From an uncultured Holdemania sp. (GTDB lineage Bacteria; Bacillota_I; Bacilli_A; Erysipelotrichales; Erysipelotrichaceae): a DNA stretch of 54,666 nucleotides. The notes below the pieces were generated by a model that did no database searches, had not been told where the DNA came from, and saw only the letters and a list, made by a program, of their open reading frames with translations. The stretch is from assembly GCA_947037125.1 (NCBI GenBank), contig CAMQTJ010000008.1:1-54666 (forward strand), read 5' to 3'. The position numbers and the translations under genes were made by a program. Positions 26,704 through 36,763 of this stretch are shown in pieces (within the stretch, counting starts at the first letter, position 1; the number at the start of each line of letters is the position of its first letter).

Positions 26704-27687
26704 ATGAATTATCTGAACTTAAAATTTCCTAAAAATTCAGTTTTTCTTGTTACAGGTGGGGCTGGATTTATAGGGTCAAATTTATGCGAAGCAATTTTAA
26801 TTATGGGTTATAAGGTAAGATGCTTAGATAACTTATCAACTGGCAAACAAGAAAATATCGATTTTTTGCTGAATAACTCTAATTATGAATTTTTTCTGGG
26901 TGATATTAAAAATTTAAATGATTGCATAAAAGCAACTAGAGGCATTGATTACGTTCTTCATCAAGCCGCTTGGGGAAGTGTTCCAAGAAGCATAGAAAGA
27001 CCAATATTTTACGCAGACAATAATATTTTAGGTACTCTTAATATGATGGAGGCATCTAAACAGAATTGTGTTAAGAAATTTGTATATGCTTCAAGCAGCT
27101 CAGTTTATGGTGATGAACCTCATTTGCCAAAGAAAGAAGGCGTTGAGGGGAATCTTTTATCGCCATATGCTTTAACGAAATATGTTACAGAAGAGTATGG
27201 GAAAATGTACACTAGATTATATGGATTAGATACATATGGGTTGAGATATTTTAATGTTTTTGGTAGAAGGCAAAATCCTCAAGGTGATTATGCAGCTGTA
27301 TTACCTAAATTTATTACACAACTATTGAATAATGAAGCTCCCACAATAAATGGTGATGGTAAGCAATCGAGAGATTTCACATATATTGATAATGTAATTC
27401 AAGCAAATTTAAAAGCATGTTTAGCTACACATGAAGTAGCTGGACAAGCGTTTAATATCGCGTTTGGAGGACGAAAATATTTAATTGATATTTACACGGA
27501 CTTAACAAAAGCTTTGAAAAAGGATATTAAGCCTAACTTCGCACAAGAAAGACTTGGGGACATAAAACACAGTAATGCAGATATATCAAAAGCTGTCGAG
27601 CAGTTGGGATATGAGCCTGAATTTAGTTTTGAAGAGGGACTTAAGTTAGCGATTGATTGGTATATTGATGAATACAATAAATCATAA
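26704..27687 (+). CDS. tviC: UDP-GlcNAc/GlcNAcA 4-epimerase (TviC/WbpP type)
   Basis: 327 aa from ATG 26704, one base after the tviB stop, with GGAGG upstream; an in-frame start 14 codons earlier lies inside tviB. Extended SDR: TGGAGFIGSNLCEA, HQAAWGSVPRSIERP (the WbpP-type QAALGSVPRSi signature), SSSVYGDEP, catalytic YALTK and LRYFNVFGRRQNPQGDYAAV. Epimerises C4 of UDP-GlcNAc(A), giving UDP-GalNAc(A). Together with tviB it makes UDP-GalNAcA. Confidence 0.9.
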   Translation: MNYLNLKFPKNSVFLVTGGAGFIGSNLCEAILIMGYKVRCLDNLSTGKQENIDFLLNNSNYEFFLGDIKNLNDCIKATRGIDYVLHQAAWGSVPRSIERPIFYADNNILGTLNMMEASKQNCVKKFVYASSSSVYGDEPHLPKKEGVEGNLLSPYALTKYVTEEYGKMYTRLYGLDTYGLRYFNVFGRRQNPQGDYAAVLPKFITQLLNNEAPTINGDGKQSRDFTYIDNVIQANLKACLATHEVAGQAFNIAFGGRKYLIDIYTDLTKALKKDIKPNFAQERLGDIKHSNADISKAVEQLGYEPEFSFEEGLKLAIDWYIDEYNKS

Positions 27688-27714
27688 ATTTAAGCTATTA
27701 ATTAGTGAAGTTAA

Positions 27715-28278
27715 ATGAAAATAATCAATTATGCGAATCGTGGATTAAATAAAGTTTTAAATGGTGTATATTATTTAACCGTTATGCAATGGAAAAAACT
27801 ACAATGTGCGAATTGTGGTGATAAAGTTAAAATTGGAAAAGGAACTGATGCTCATTGGGAGAATATTAAAATAGGTAATAATGTATCTATAGGACAAAAT
27901 AATTATTACTCTAATTCAAGAGCGACAATACATATAGGTAATCATGTAATGACTTCACCTCATGTAAATATTATTACAGGTACGCACAGGACAGATATGG
28001 TTGGAAGATTTATGGATTCAATAAAAAATAGTGAAAAATTTAACGAACATGATATGGATATTTATATTGAAGATGACGTTTGGATTTGTTCTCACGCGAT
28101 TATTTTACGTGGTGTAACGTTAGGGCGTGGATGTGTTGTTGCAGCAGGAGCTGTTGTAACTAAAGATGTGAAACCATTTAGTATTGTTGGAGGAAATCCT
28201 GCTAAATTGATAAGATTTAGATTTACTCAAGAAGAAATTACAAAGCATGAAAGTTCATTATCTAAACAAAACTATTAA
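27715..28278 (+). CDS. Hexapeptide-repeat acyltransferase
   Basis: 187 aa, left-handed beta-helix acyltransferase of the maltose/galactoside O-acetyltransferase type. Hexapeptide repeats run from about residue 50 ([13 protein letters not shown]) through [15 protein letters not shown] and [35 protein letters not shown]; the catalytic His is in ITGTHR. Ends with [13 protein letters not shown]. Probably O-acetylates a sugar of the repeat unit using acetyl-CoA. No clear SD before the ATG at 27715, where GTGAAGTTA precedes. Confidence 0.85.
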   Translation: MKIINYANRGLNKVLNGVYYLTVMQWKKLQCANCGDKVKIGKGTDAHWENIKIGNNVSIGQNNYYSNSRATIHIGNHVMTSPHVNIITGTHRTDMVGRFMDSIKNSEKFNEHDMDIYIEDDVWICSHAIILRGVTLGRGCVVAAGAVVTKDVKPFSIVGGNPAKLIRFRFTQEEITKHESSLSKQNY

Positions 28279-28301
28279 ATAACAAGAATATGAGGTTAAT
28301 A

Positions 28302-29507
28302 ATGCGTAAAAAAAATATAATGATTATAACTGGACTACTAACTGGAGGTGGTGCAGAAAGGCTAGTTTCTGATATTTCAAAAGGTATTCAATCCAAATTT
28401 AATGTGTATGTAGTAGTATATAATAAATCAAAAAATGAATATGACTGTGGAGGAACTAGAATTAATTTGAATTTTAAATCAACAAATAAGTTTAATAGAA
28501 TAGTATGTTCAATAAAGAGATTTTTAAAAATACGAAAATTAAAAAAGAAATATAAAATTGATTGTTCAATATCTTTTTTACCCCATATAGATTTAATTAA
28601 TGTACTAACAAGGGTAAAAGGAGAAAAAATTATTTTAGATGTAGTTAGTAATATGTCTGTGGTATATCCTGTTGGAATGAAGAGAATCATTAGAAAAATT
28701 GTTTTGAGTAAAGCAGATTTCCTTGTTTCTGTATCTGAAGGGGTTCGCAAAGATGTTATTGATAATTTTAACTGTTTGGAAAGCAAATGTAAAACAATAT
28801 ATAACACTTGTGATATTGAGTCTATAAATAATTCAAGTATGACTATAGATGAAACCAATAGGTATTTTAAGGACAATACAATGATGTATATAACTAGTAT
28901 GGGATCTTTTCGACACCCCAAAGGACAATGGCATTTAATAAAAGCATTTTCTATAGTTATTAATGAATTTCCGAATGTTAAGTTAGTTCTATTGGGTGAT
29001 GGAATTTATAGAATGCAATTTGAAAAATTATCTAGAGATTTATTTATTGAAAGCAGTATAATTATGCCAGGTTTTGTGAATAATCCTCACGCTTTCATAA
29101 AAAATAGTGATTTATTTGTTTTTTCTTCAATATTTGAAGGATTTGGAAATGCAATTATCGAATCATTAGCTTGTGGTGTTCCAATTGTTAGTACCGACTG
29201 TCGATATGGACCAAGAGAAATTCTAGCACCAAGCACTGACCAAAATAAAATCGCAAATATTATAGAAGAATGCGAATATGGCGTGATTATTCCGCCTTTT
29301 AATTATGATGATATCGACATAAGCTTAGTAATTAATAAAGAAGAAATTATAATGGCTAAAGCAATAGTTAACTTATTAAAAAATAATTCGCTAATGGAGA
29401 AATACTCAGAGAAAGGATTAATTTATAGTCGAAGATTTGACTGTAATAATATAACTGAAAAGTGGGTTGAATGTATAAACAATTGTTTGAACAATAGAAG
29501 AAGGTAA
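28302..29507 (+). CDS. Glycosyltransferase family 4
   Basis: 401 aa from ATG 28302 (GAGG six bases upstream is better placed for this than for the in-frame ATG 12 bases earlier). MIITGLLTGGGAERLVSDIS gives the GGAER acceptor-side motif; the donor domain has GSFRHPKGQWHLIKAF, LVLLGDGIYR and SSIFEGFGNAIIESLACGVP (EX7E). A retaining cytosolic transferase for one sugar of the repeat unit. Followed by the ATP-grasp gene after two bases. Confidence 0.87.
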   Translation: MRKKNIMIITGLLTGGGAERLVSDISKGIQSKFNVYVVVYNKSKNEYDCGGTRINLNFKSTNKFNRIVCSIKRFLKIRKLKKKYKIDCSISFLPHIDLINVLTRVKGEKIILDVVSNMSVVYPVGMKRIIRKIVLSKADFLVSVSEGVRKDVIDNFNCLESKCKTIYNTCDIESINNSSMTIDETNRYFKDNTMMYITSMGSFRHPKGQWHLIKAFSIVINEFPNVKLVLLGDGIYRMQFEKLSRDLFIESSIIMPGFVNNPHAFIKNSDLFVFSSIFEGFGNAIIESLACGVPIVSTDCRYGPREILAPSTDQNKIANIIEECEYGVIIPPFNYDDIDISLVINKEEIIMAKAIVNLLKNNSLMEKYSEKGLIYSRRFDCNNITEKWVECINNCLNNRRR

Positions 29508-29509
29508 AT

Positions 29510-30637
29510 ATGAAAGCTATTTTAGTAACAGATAATCATTATAATGCATTAGGTGTTTTAAGAAGTCTTGATGAAAACAATATTTATGTAATTCTAATAT
29601 TATTGAATACGGAGAAATGCTTTGTTGAATACAGTAAATACGCGGACAAATGTATTAAGATAGAGAAATCAGAGATAAACATAATAAATGTAATTAAAGA
29701 AGTGGCGAATAGCTCAGATGAATTTATTGTCTACCCACTATGTGATTATGCGGCTTTGGTAATAGATGAAAATTATAAAGAATTCCATTCTAATATAATA
29801 ATTCCGGGTATGCAAGGTAACATGCGAAAATATCTAAATAAAGATTATGCAAAAAAAGAGGCTAAAGAAAACGGATTGAATATTGCAGAAGGAAGAATAA
29901 TAGAAAATTTTGAAATATCGAAATTGCATTGGGATGTATTTCCCGCGATTTTAAAACCTGTACAGAGTATCGATGGTATTAAACAGGATATAGTTAAAGT
30001 TAATTCAATAGAAGAGATGAAATTAAAATTATTTGAATTAAAGAGCAAAGGATATGAGAGAATATTAGCTGAGAAATATATCACAGGAGAAGATGAACAT
30101 ATGATCGAAGTAATGGGATATTGTTCAATTAAAAAAGAGGTAGTAATTTGTGGTATTGTCGAAAAAATAAGAGAGTATCCTATTATAAATGGAAGTACTT
30201 CTTTTGCAAAGATTGTGAAAAATCACAAAGCTATAGATAAGGAAGTAATTGCACAATTCATTAAAAGCTCAAATTTTTATGGAATATTTGATTTGGAATT
30301 CAAGTACGCAGAAGGGAAAATATATTTTATTGAATGCAATTTTAGGAATGGGGCTCCTAGTTATGCAGTTACCATTTCAGGAAATAATATTCCTTCTTTA
30401 TGGTTTATGGATTCAAATGATAATGAAAACATTAATTATGTAAAAGAAAATAAAGAACTCTTATTTATGTGTGAGCAATATGATGTTATTAATATGTTAA
30501 AGGGTTATATTTCACCATTTAAATGGTTTATTGAATATAGCAAATCGGCTAAAATATTTGTGGATAAAAGCGATTTAAAGCCTTATATAATATATTTTTA
30601 TGAGATGGCAAAACAAATATTTAAAATAAAAAAGTGA
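29510..30637 (+). CDS. ATP-grasp family ligase
   Basis: 375 aa. N-terminal pre-ATP-grasp domain (AILVTDNHYNALGVLRSLDE), then ATP-binding halves with AILKPVQSIDGIKQDI, a lysine in LAEKYITGEDEHMIEV, and the Mg-binding region DLEFKYAEGKIYFIECNFRNG (Glu and Asn ligands). ATP-grasp ligases activate a carboxylate as acyl phosphate and join it to an amine or thiol. In a locus predicted to make GalNAcA, amidation of the uronate or attachment of an amino acid is a sensible guess. The substrate is unproven. Confidence 0.75.
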   Translation: MKAILVTDNHYNALGVLRSLDENNIYVILILLNTEKCFVEYSKYADKCIKIEKSEINIINVIKEVANSSDEFIVYPLCDYAALVIDENYKEFHSNIIIPGMQGNMRKYLNKDYAKKEAKENGLNIAEGRIIENFEISKLHWDVFPAILKPVQSIDGIKQDIVKVNSIEEMKLKLFELKSKGYERILAEKYITGEDEHMIEVMGYCSIKKEVVICGIVEKIREYPIINGSTSFAKIVKNHKAIDKEVIAQFIKSSNFYGIFDLEFKYAEGKIYFIECNFRNGAPSYAVTISGNNIPSLWFMDSNDNENINYVKENKELLFMCEQYDVINMLKGYISPFKWFIEYSKSAKIFVDKSDLKPYIIYFYEMAKQIFKIKK

Positions 30638-30662
30638 TCGTTTATCTTGTGGAGGGAAAACT

Positions 30663-31835
30663 ATGATAGAACTTATTGATATAATATTTCCTTTTAGTAG
30701 TAATTGGCACTGGATGACTTTTACATTATATGTTATTGTTGGAGTTGTAGTTAGTAATTTATGCGCAAAAGGTGCTAAATTACGAGCTAATAATGAAAGT
30801 GTCCAAAATAATAGCAATTATTATAATTTATATTATTTTGGAGCTTTTATTATTTTATTATTACTTGCTACTTTAAGAACAGAATTTGTAGGGTCAGATA
30901 CGCAAATTTATGTAAATTATTTCGAAGAAGCTGCATATTATAAAGAGTTGTATAGTGATTTCAGAATAATGGAACAAGGATTTTTGCTATACAATTTAAT
31001 AGTAAGAACATTTACAGATAGTTACACTATATATTTTGTTATAACTTATTCCTTTGTAGCATGGTCTTATGTAAGTTATATTAAGAATAACTTTGATGAG
31101 AATTCGAATTATATTTTTCTTCAATTATTTATATTTTTTTATACAAGTAATATGTCTGGAATTAGATCGGCAATAGGAATATCATTCTTAATGTTCGCTT
31201 TTACTAAATTAAATAAAGGTAAAACGTTTCAATCGATAATATTAACATTTGCAGGATCTATGTTCCATTATACTATGGTAGTTAATTTGTTTGTAATATT
31301 AGTAGTATGGCTTTATCAAAATACTTTATGGATTAGACAAAAATGGGTCTGGGTAGTATCTATAATAATATCTATTTTAATTTCATCTTTAGGAGTAAAA
31401 TTTATTAAATCTTTTTTTGAAGGAACAAAATATGAGTATTATGCATCAGTAAATATAAGTGATTTATCGATATTTGGAAGCATATTTTTTATAATTTTTT
31501 CGATTTTATGTATTGTTTACTACAATAGATTAGAAAAAGAAACTGAAACAAAAGAGCAACTTTTGGTGCCTTTTGCTACTTCCTTGTCCATAATTCTGTT
31601 ATACCCTCTTTTGTATATAACAGGTGCTTATCGTGTTCCTAACTATTATGCACTTCCAAGATTAGCAATATGGTCAAATATTAATATAAATTTATCTAAA
31701 GATTTATGCAATTATGAGAAGCAGAGAAAGTTATTAAAGTTTTTAATGCAAGTAGTAGTAATATTATACTTATTATTTAGATTTACAAGAGCAGCTCAGG
31801 ATGGTAATTTCGCATACGATTGTATTTTGTGGTAA
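30663..31835 (+). CDS. EpsG-family polysaccharide polymerase (Wzy-like, second)
   Basis: 390 aa, about ten membrane helices. Family motifs RTEFVGSDTQIYVNYFE (the GxDt..Y region) and SGIRSAIGISFLMFAF (xRxxxa) are clear, better than in the first EpsG gene. Preceded by GGAGGG. Together with the flippase at 33826 it forms a second Wzx/Wzy pair in the locus. Which polymerase acts on which repeat unit cannot be told. Confidence 0.82.
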   Translation: MIELIDIIFPFSSNWHWMTFTLYVIVGVVVSNLCAKGAKLRANNESVQNNSNYYNLYYFGAFIILLLLATLRTEFVGSDTQIYVNYFEEAAYYKELYSDFRIMEQGFLLYNLIVRTFTDSYTIYFVITYSFVAWSYVSYIKNNFDENSNYIFLQLFIFFYTSNMSGIRSAIGISFLMFAFTKLNKGKTFQSIILTFAGSMFHYTMVVNLFVILVVWLYQNTLWIRQKWVWVVSIIISILISSLGVKFIKSFFEGTKYEYYASVNISDLSIFGSIFFIIFSILCIVYYNRLEKETETKEQLLVPFATSLSIILLYPLLYITGAYRVPNYYALPRLAIWSNININLSKDLCNYEKQRKLLKFLMQVVVILYLLFRFTRAAQDGNFAYDCILW

Positions 31836-31847
31836 GGAGAATTTTAT

Positions 31848-32783
31848 ATGAAAAAAAAGTTTATAATTACAATTGATACTGAAAGTGATAATCAATGGGA
31901 TACAAATAGCAAGTTAACGACGGCAAATTCAAGATTTATACCTAGATTTCAAAAGTTATGTGAAAAATATGGATTTAAACCAGTATACTTAACAGATTAT
32001 ACAATGGCACATGATGATTTTTTTATAAAATTTGCAAGAGATTGCTTAAATCGTGGTACATGTGAAATAGGTATGCATCTTCATGCTTGGGATACACCAC
32101 CTTTTAATGATTATGATAATAAACATGGAGCGAAACCGTATTTAATCGAGTACTCAGATGAAATAATGTACGAAAAATTATCTAATATTACGGATTTATT
32201 AGAAACTATTTTTCAAAGAAAAATGGTTTCGCATAGAGCTGGTAGGTGGGCAACTAATACTAAATATTTCGAAATGCTCGGGAAATTAGGTTATAAAATA
32301 GATTGTTCTGTAACACCCGGTGTTGATTGGAGCAAGAATAAAGGAGCAATTTTAGGAGGGACAGATTATTCTAATCATCCATCTAACCACTATTTTATTC
32401 AAGAAAATTATAATGTTTTAGAGGTTCCTGTAACTATTAGAAAGTTATTCTTTTTACCAATTGATATACATAATGGGAAATATGAATTTATGAAAAGCAT
32501 TGTTCGTAAATTCATAGGGAAAAACGTATGGTTTCGTCCATCACAAAATAGTGAAGGTGATTTTCAAGGACTTTTAAATAAGGTAGAATCTGAAAATTGT
32601 AATTATATAGAGTTTATGATGCATTCTTCAGAATTAATGCCTGGTGGTAGTCCGTATTTTATTAATGAGGAAGAAATAGAAAACTTATATAAAAATTTAG
32701 AAAAACTTTTTATTGATATCAGCAAAAAATATGAAGGAGCAACACTTGAAGAATATTACAAGGAGGTTATTAATGAACTTTAA
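31848..32783 (+). CDS. Polysaccharide deacetylase-like protein
   Basis: 311 aa, no signal peptide, so cytosolic. TIDTES at residues 8-13 is the metal-binding Asp motif of carbohydrate esterase 4/NodB-like folds; EIGMHLHAWDTPP gives the HxxxH-like His ligands and SHRAGRWATNT the catalytic Arg region. WalW-like members occur in capsule and LPS loci. It could remove an acetyl group from a HexNAc of the lipid-linked unit. Its end overlaps the next gene by 11 bases and holds that gene's AAGGAGG. Confidence 0.72.
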   Translation: MKKKFIITIDTESDNQWDTNSKLTTANSRFIPRFQKLCEKYGFKPVYLTDYTMAHDDFFIKFARDCLNRGTCEIGMHLHAWDTPPFNDYDNKHGAKPYLIEYSDEIMYEKLSNITDLLETIFQRKMVSHRAGRWATNTKYFEMLGKLGYKIDCSVTPGVDWSKNKGAILGGTDYSNHPSNHYFIQENYNVLEVPVTIRKLFFLPIDIHNGKYEFMKSIVRKFIGKNVWFRPSQNSEGDFQGLLNKVESENCNYIEFMMHSSELMPGGSPYFINEEEIENLYKNLEKLFIDISKKYEGATLEEYYKEVINEL

Positions 32784-33810
32784 AACATTCACTTCCATTA
32801 GTTCGGTAAAAAAATATTGGAAATTAATTGAAAATGAAAATACCAACGTTTATCAAACTTATGCATTTAATAATATACTATATAAGGCGAGAAAAACATC
32901 AATAACAAATATTATGGACAAAAATAATGATACATTATTTGTAGTTGGGTTTGAAGAATCGAAAATAAGCTGTATTGCAGCACTAGCTATTAATAACAAG
33001 GAGAAATCTATTTCAATTCTTGGCTATGGAACAAATGCGGGATATCTTGATTTTATTTATAGTGAAAATATTAGTGACGCCAGTATTTCTAATTTATTAA
33101 ATAAATGTTATGAAATATATCCTAATTATAAATTTTTGTTAACTGATATAAAAGGAACAAGTAGACTAGCTAATGCACTTATAAAATATAACTATAAAGA
33201 AACTGAGTGCTATGCCATAAAACTTCAAGATTCATACGAAGAATATTATCAAAATTTATCAAAGAGTAGACGGCAAAATATTAGAACAACATATAATAGA
33301 TTATCGAATGATTCAATCAATTACTCACTTAGAATCTACAGTAGCGGAGATAATATAAATATGAAAACTTTAGAAAAGTTAAATACTATTTATCGAAAGC
33401 GACATCAAGAATGGAATGGGATCTTTACCGAAAATAAGTCTAAGTCGTATAATTTATTGAAAAAATGGCAAGAGTTGAATAGGGATATTATATTTAAAAG
33501 TATAAAAAAAATACCAAATGCAATTGTAGTAGTTTTAGAAATAAATAATGAACCAGCAGCTTTTATGGTTGCATATATATATAAAAAATCACTAATAGTT
33601 CCGAGATTAGCTATTGATTTGACTTATGCAAAGTACAGTCCCGGAGGATTATTAATAGTGGAGTATATAAAATATCAATATAATAGCGAAAATGGCAAAG
33701 ATTTTGTTATTGACCTTTGTAGGGGGAACGAAAAATATAAAAGTGATTACGGAGGTATGTTGTATTTCACTAAAATTTTTGATTTTAATGTTAAATCAAA
33801 ATTTAAATGA
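32773..33810 (+). CDS. GNAT-fold acyl/aminoacyl transferase (FemAB/BioF2-like)
   Basis: 345 aa from ATG 32773 with AAGGAGG eight bases before it; a start 20 codons upstream lies inside the previous gene. It has the double-GNAT layout: NLSKSRRQNIRTTYNRL (the lskklRqnirr motif) in the middle and EPAAFMVAYIYKKSLIVPRLAIDLTYAKYSPG toward the end, then LCRGNEKYKSDYGG. Homologues acylate amino sugars or add amino acids to polysaccharides. Overlap with the deacetylase-like gene suggests sequential work: expose an amine, then acylate it. This is inference. Confidence 0.75.
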   Translation: MNFKTFTSISSVKKYWKLIENENTNVYQTYAFNNILYKARKTSITNIMDKNNDTLFVVGFEESKISCIAALAINNKEKSISILGYGTNAGYLDFIYSENISDASISNLLNKCYEIYPNYKFLLTDIKGTSRLANALIKYNYKETECYAIKLQDSYEEYYQNLSKSRRQNIRTTYNRLSNDSINYSLRIYSSGDNINMKTLEKLNTIYRKRHQEWNGIFTENKSKSYNLLKKWQELNRDIIFKSIKKIPNAIVVVLEINNEPAAFMVAYIYKKSLIVPRLAIDLTYAKYSPGGLLIVEYIKYQYNSENGKDFVIDLCRGNEKYKSDYGGMLYFTKIFDFNVKSKFK

Positions 33811-33825
33811 AAGTAGGCGGAGTAT

Positions 33826-35298
33826 ATGTCATCTGTTAAAAATGTTTTTACCTCAGCAGTTGTATCATCTTTTTTATGGAAATTTATGGAAAGGGCAAGT
33901 ACTCAAATTATTAATCTAGTCGTTCAAATTTCACTTGCAAGAATGATTGCCCCTGAAGATTTCGGGAGCTTGGCAGTTTTGATTGTGTTTTATAATTTAT
34001 CCAATATCTTCATTCAAAAAGGATTATCTTCATCTCTAATACGAAAAAAGGAAACTGATGAACTTGACTATAATACTGCTTTTCTAGCGAGTCTCTTTGT
34101 AGCCACTTGTTTGGTTATTATTTTATTTTTCATAGCTCCCTATATTGCAGAAATTTACAAATCTGAGGAATTAGTAAGTGCTCTGCGGATACTTTCAATA
34201 AGCCTTTTATTTGGATCATTGTATTGTATTCAAAATGCTATTCTTGTAAGAACAATGCAATTTAAAATTATTTTTATTAGAGGATTAAAAGCCTCTATAT
34301 TTTCAGGTGTAATTGGTATATCAATGGCATTATGTGGTTATGGACTTTGGGCTTTAGTTGCACAAATATTAACGAATCAAATTGTACTTTGTATTTCAGT
34401 TAGAAAGAGTATTGAATGGAAACCAAAGTTTCAATTTTCTATTAATCGACTAAATGATATTTTATCTTTTGGAGGGAAAATACTAATTTCTGAACTTATT
34501 GTTTATACTATAGAAAGTGTGAGAACGCTGCTTATTGGAAAGAAATATTCAGTTGAAGACTTAGCATTTTATGATAGAGGTCAAATGTATCCGGCAACAA
34601 TAATGCGTAGCATATATGATACTATTGGTAGTGTACTACTACCTGTTTATTCAAGACATCAAGACGAAGAAGAATTGTTAATTAGTGCAATGTATCAAAC
34701 GATTTTCATAGCAATGTTTTTAATTACTCCTATATTTGTTGGTATGGCTGCAGTTGCTGAACCATTGATTAGTATATTACTTACAGATAAGTGGTTACCT
34801 TGTGTCCCTTATTTTATAATTTTCTGTTTTTATCAGATTCCATATCCCATTCAAGGCATTACTAGGCAATTATTATATGCTAAAGGACAAAGCGCTTTAG
34901 TGCTTAAAATGGAAGTTGTAAAGGGTATTGTCACAATTACAACCTTAATAATATCTTATAGCTATGGTGTTTTAGAAATTGCAGTTGCTGCATTAGTTAC
35001 TACATACTGTGTAACCATTATTAATTTAATCTACACTCGTAGAGTCATACCAATACAGATTAAAACAATCTTACATGGAATGACAAGGACTATATTATAT
35101 AATGTAATAATGTTTTTGATAGTGTATTCTATTAATTACTTAGCATTAAGTAATACTATAAAAATAATGATACAAATTTCTTTAGGTATTAGTAGTTATT
35201 TTGTACTCGCAAAAATTTTTAGAGATCAAAATTACTTAATATGTATAAGCTTGCTTAATAAAATATTTATTAGAAATAGTAGTAATCATAAATCTTAA
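33826..35298 (+). CDS. Wzx-like polysaccharide flippase (second, WzxC/PST type)
   Basis: 490 aa, about 12-14 membrane helices. The N terminus FLWKFMERASTQIINLVVQISLARMIAPEDFG is typical of the WzxC/TuaB branch (ERxxxQxixfv...lLxPeDfG). It flips lipid-linked repeat units. Clearly different in signature from the first flippase at 17006, so not a recent duplicate. Confidence 0.88.
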   Translation: MSSVKNVFTSAVVSSFLWKFMERASTQIINLVVQISLARMIAPEDFGSLAVLIVFYNLSNIFIQKGLSSSLIRKKETDELDYNTAFLASLFVATCLVIILFFIAPYIAEIYKSEELVSALRILSISLLFGSLYCIQNAILVRTMQFKIIFIRGLKASIFSGVIGISMALCGYGLWALVAQILTNQIVLCISVRKSIEWKPKFQFSINRLNDILSFGGKILISELIVYTIESVRTLLIGKKYSVEDLAFYDRGQMYPATIMRSIYDTIGSVLLPVYSRHQDEEELLISAMYQTIFIAMFLITPIFVGMAAVAEPLISILLTDKWLPCVPYFIIFCFYQIPYPIQGITRQLLYAKGQSALVLKMEVVKGIVTITTLIISYSYGVLEIAVAALVTTYCVTIINLIYTRRVIPIQIKTILHGMTRTILYNVIMFLIVYSINYLALSNTIKIMIQISLGISSYFVLAKIFRDQNYLICISLLNKIFIRNSSNHKS

Positions 35299-35350
35299 TA
35301 AAGTTATTTTGTATAAAAATGTTCGTTTGACGAAGAAAGAAGGAAAAATT

Positions 35351-36715
35351 ATGAAGAAATACGAAGAAAAAAATGTGATGGTAAGTATTTTTATTAATTT
35401 TAAAAAAAGATTAAAAATCATATTGTTAATTTTTGTATGTACATCGCTAATTTCAATAGTAACATTTATAGCTAAAGATGTTTCAATTACATATAAATAC
35501 ACATCTATTGGTAAATTTGTCGTTAACCACCTTGATGAAAATATTACTGAAATAAACGAAACTACAAAAAATAGTAGTGAAACAGATTTTAATTTAAATA
35601 ATGGTGTAATTGAAAAAAATTTTTATATAGGTCAAAAGTTAGATGAAAGGTCTGAAAATAAATTTACAGATTCAACATCATTGTCTAACGCCACATATTT
35701 AGAAATTTTGAAAAGTGAAGAAATTTACCAAATGGTTATAAATGAATTAGAATTAGAGTATAGCTACAAAGAGTTTTCAAATAGATTAACTACATCGATT
35801 GGGGAAGGTGGAGAAATTATATATGTCTACTTTTGTACAGATGTAGATTATGAAGCAGAAATAGTCGTAGAGAGTATTATTCATAGTTTAATTGATTATA
35901 TCGAAGGCTTTTCAAAATCAACAGAAATTGTTGTGTTAACCTATGCTACAGAGCAGGAAATAACTACGATTACTAATAGCGATCCTTCTTTAAATTTCAT
36001 AACTTCTATGATAATTGGTGTTCTGGTGTCATCTGCTGTAATATTTCTATCAACATGGTTTGACAATAAATTAAAAAATCCTGAAAATTTCATGCAATAT
36101 GTGGGCTTAAGAACTGTCGGCATAATTAGTAAAAATAAGAGTGATAAAATAAGGAGCCATGATGAGATTAATAATATAAGAACAAATTTAGTAGTTGGAA
36201 ATATCGCTGGTAACATCATCGGTTTTACAAGTTTTGGTTTTTCAAAAGAAGTTTCAAAAACAATTAATTTATTAGCTAAATCATTGGTAGATATGAATAA
36301 AAAAGTGCTAGTATTAGATTTGAAATTTGATAAGAAAACACAAGAAATTGGCCTTTCAGAATATTTGTCTAATCAAATAACATTAGATAATTTGAATTTC
36401 AAATGTTTTGATGGTTATGATTCGATACCGTGTGGAGCAATCAATGAAGATGCATCGACGCTAACTACTTCTTATAATTTAGAGGAATTAATAAAAATTT
36501 CAAGAGTAAATTATGATTATGTTCTTATAGAAAATAGAAATATGATGGAATTTAATGACACACTAATTACTTCTTTATTATGTGACTCAACGGTATTATT
36601 GTCACAATGTAATAAAAACTCGGATAAGGAAATTATAACATTGGTTGAAAAATTTAGTCATATAGATATTGAATTACTAGGAGTTATTATTACAGATTTC
36701 GACGAGAAGTTATAA
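35351..36715 (+). CDS. Wzz-like chain-length protein fused to a degenerate BY-kinase domain
   Basis: 454 aa from ATG 35351 (AGAAGGAAAAATT upstream; an earlier start by 14 codons lacks SD). Residues ~18-45 and ~210-235 are the two membrane helices flanking an extracytosolic Wzz-type loop. The cytosolic part (~250-454) resembles CpsD/CapB bacterial tyrosine kinases: LNxLAKSL-like helix, KVLVLDLKF (Walker A') and YDYVLIENRN (Walker B). The P-loop position, GFTSFGFSKEVSKTINLL (~291-308), lacks PxxGKS/T. The C terminus has no Tyr cluster. So it is probably a non-catalytic regulator of chain length. No separate CpsB/CpsD is in the window. Confidence 0.78.
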   Translation: MKKYEEKNVMVSIFINFKKRLKIILLIFVCTSLISIVTFIAKDVSITYKYTSIGKFVVNHLDENITEINETTKNSSETDFNLNNGVIEKNFYIGQKLDERSENKFTDSTSLSNATYLEILKSEEIYQMVINELELEYSYKEFSNRLTTSIGEGGEIIYVYFCTDVDYEAEIVVESIIHSLIDYIEGFSKSTEIVVLTYATEQEITTITNSDPSLNFITSMIIGVLVSSAVIFLSTWFDNKLKNPENFMQYVGLRTVGIISKNKSDKIRSHDEINNIRTNLVVGNIAGNIIGFTSFGFSKEVSKTINLLAKSLVDMNKKVLVLDLKFDKKTQEIGLSEYLSNQITLDNLNFKCFDGYDSIPCGAINEDASTLTTSYNLEELIKISRVNYDYVLIENRNMMEFNDTLITSLLCDSTVLLSQCNKNSDKEIITLVEKFSHIDIELLGVIITDFDEKL

Positions 36716-36763
36716 TTTAATTTTTATGCAATACACAATAGATTACGAGTAGGAGGGAAATAT

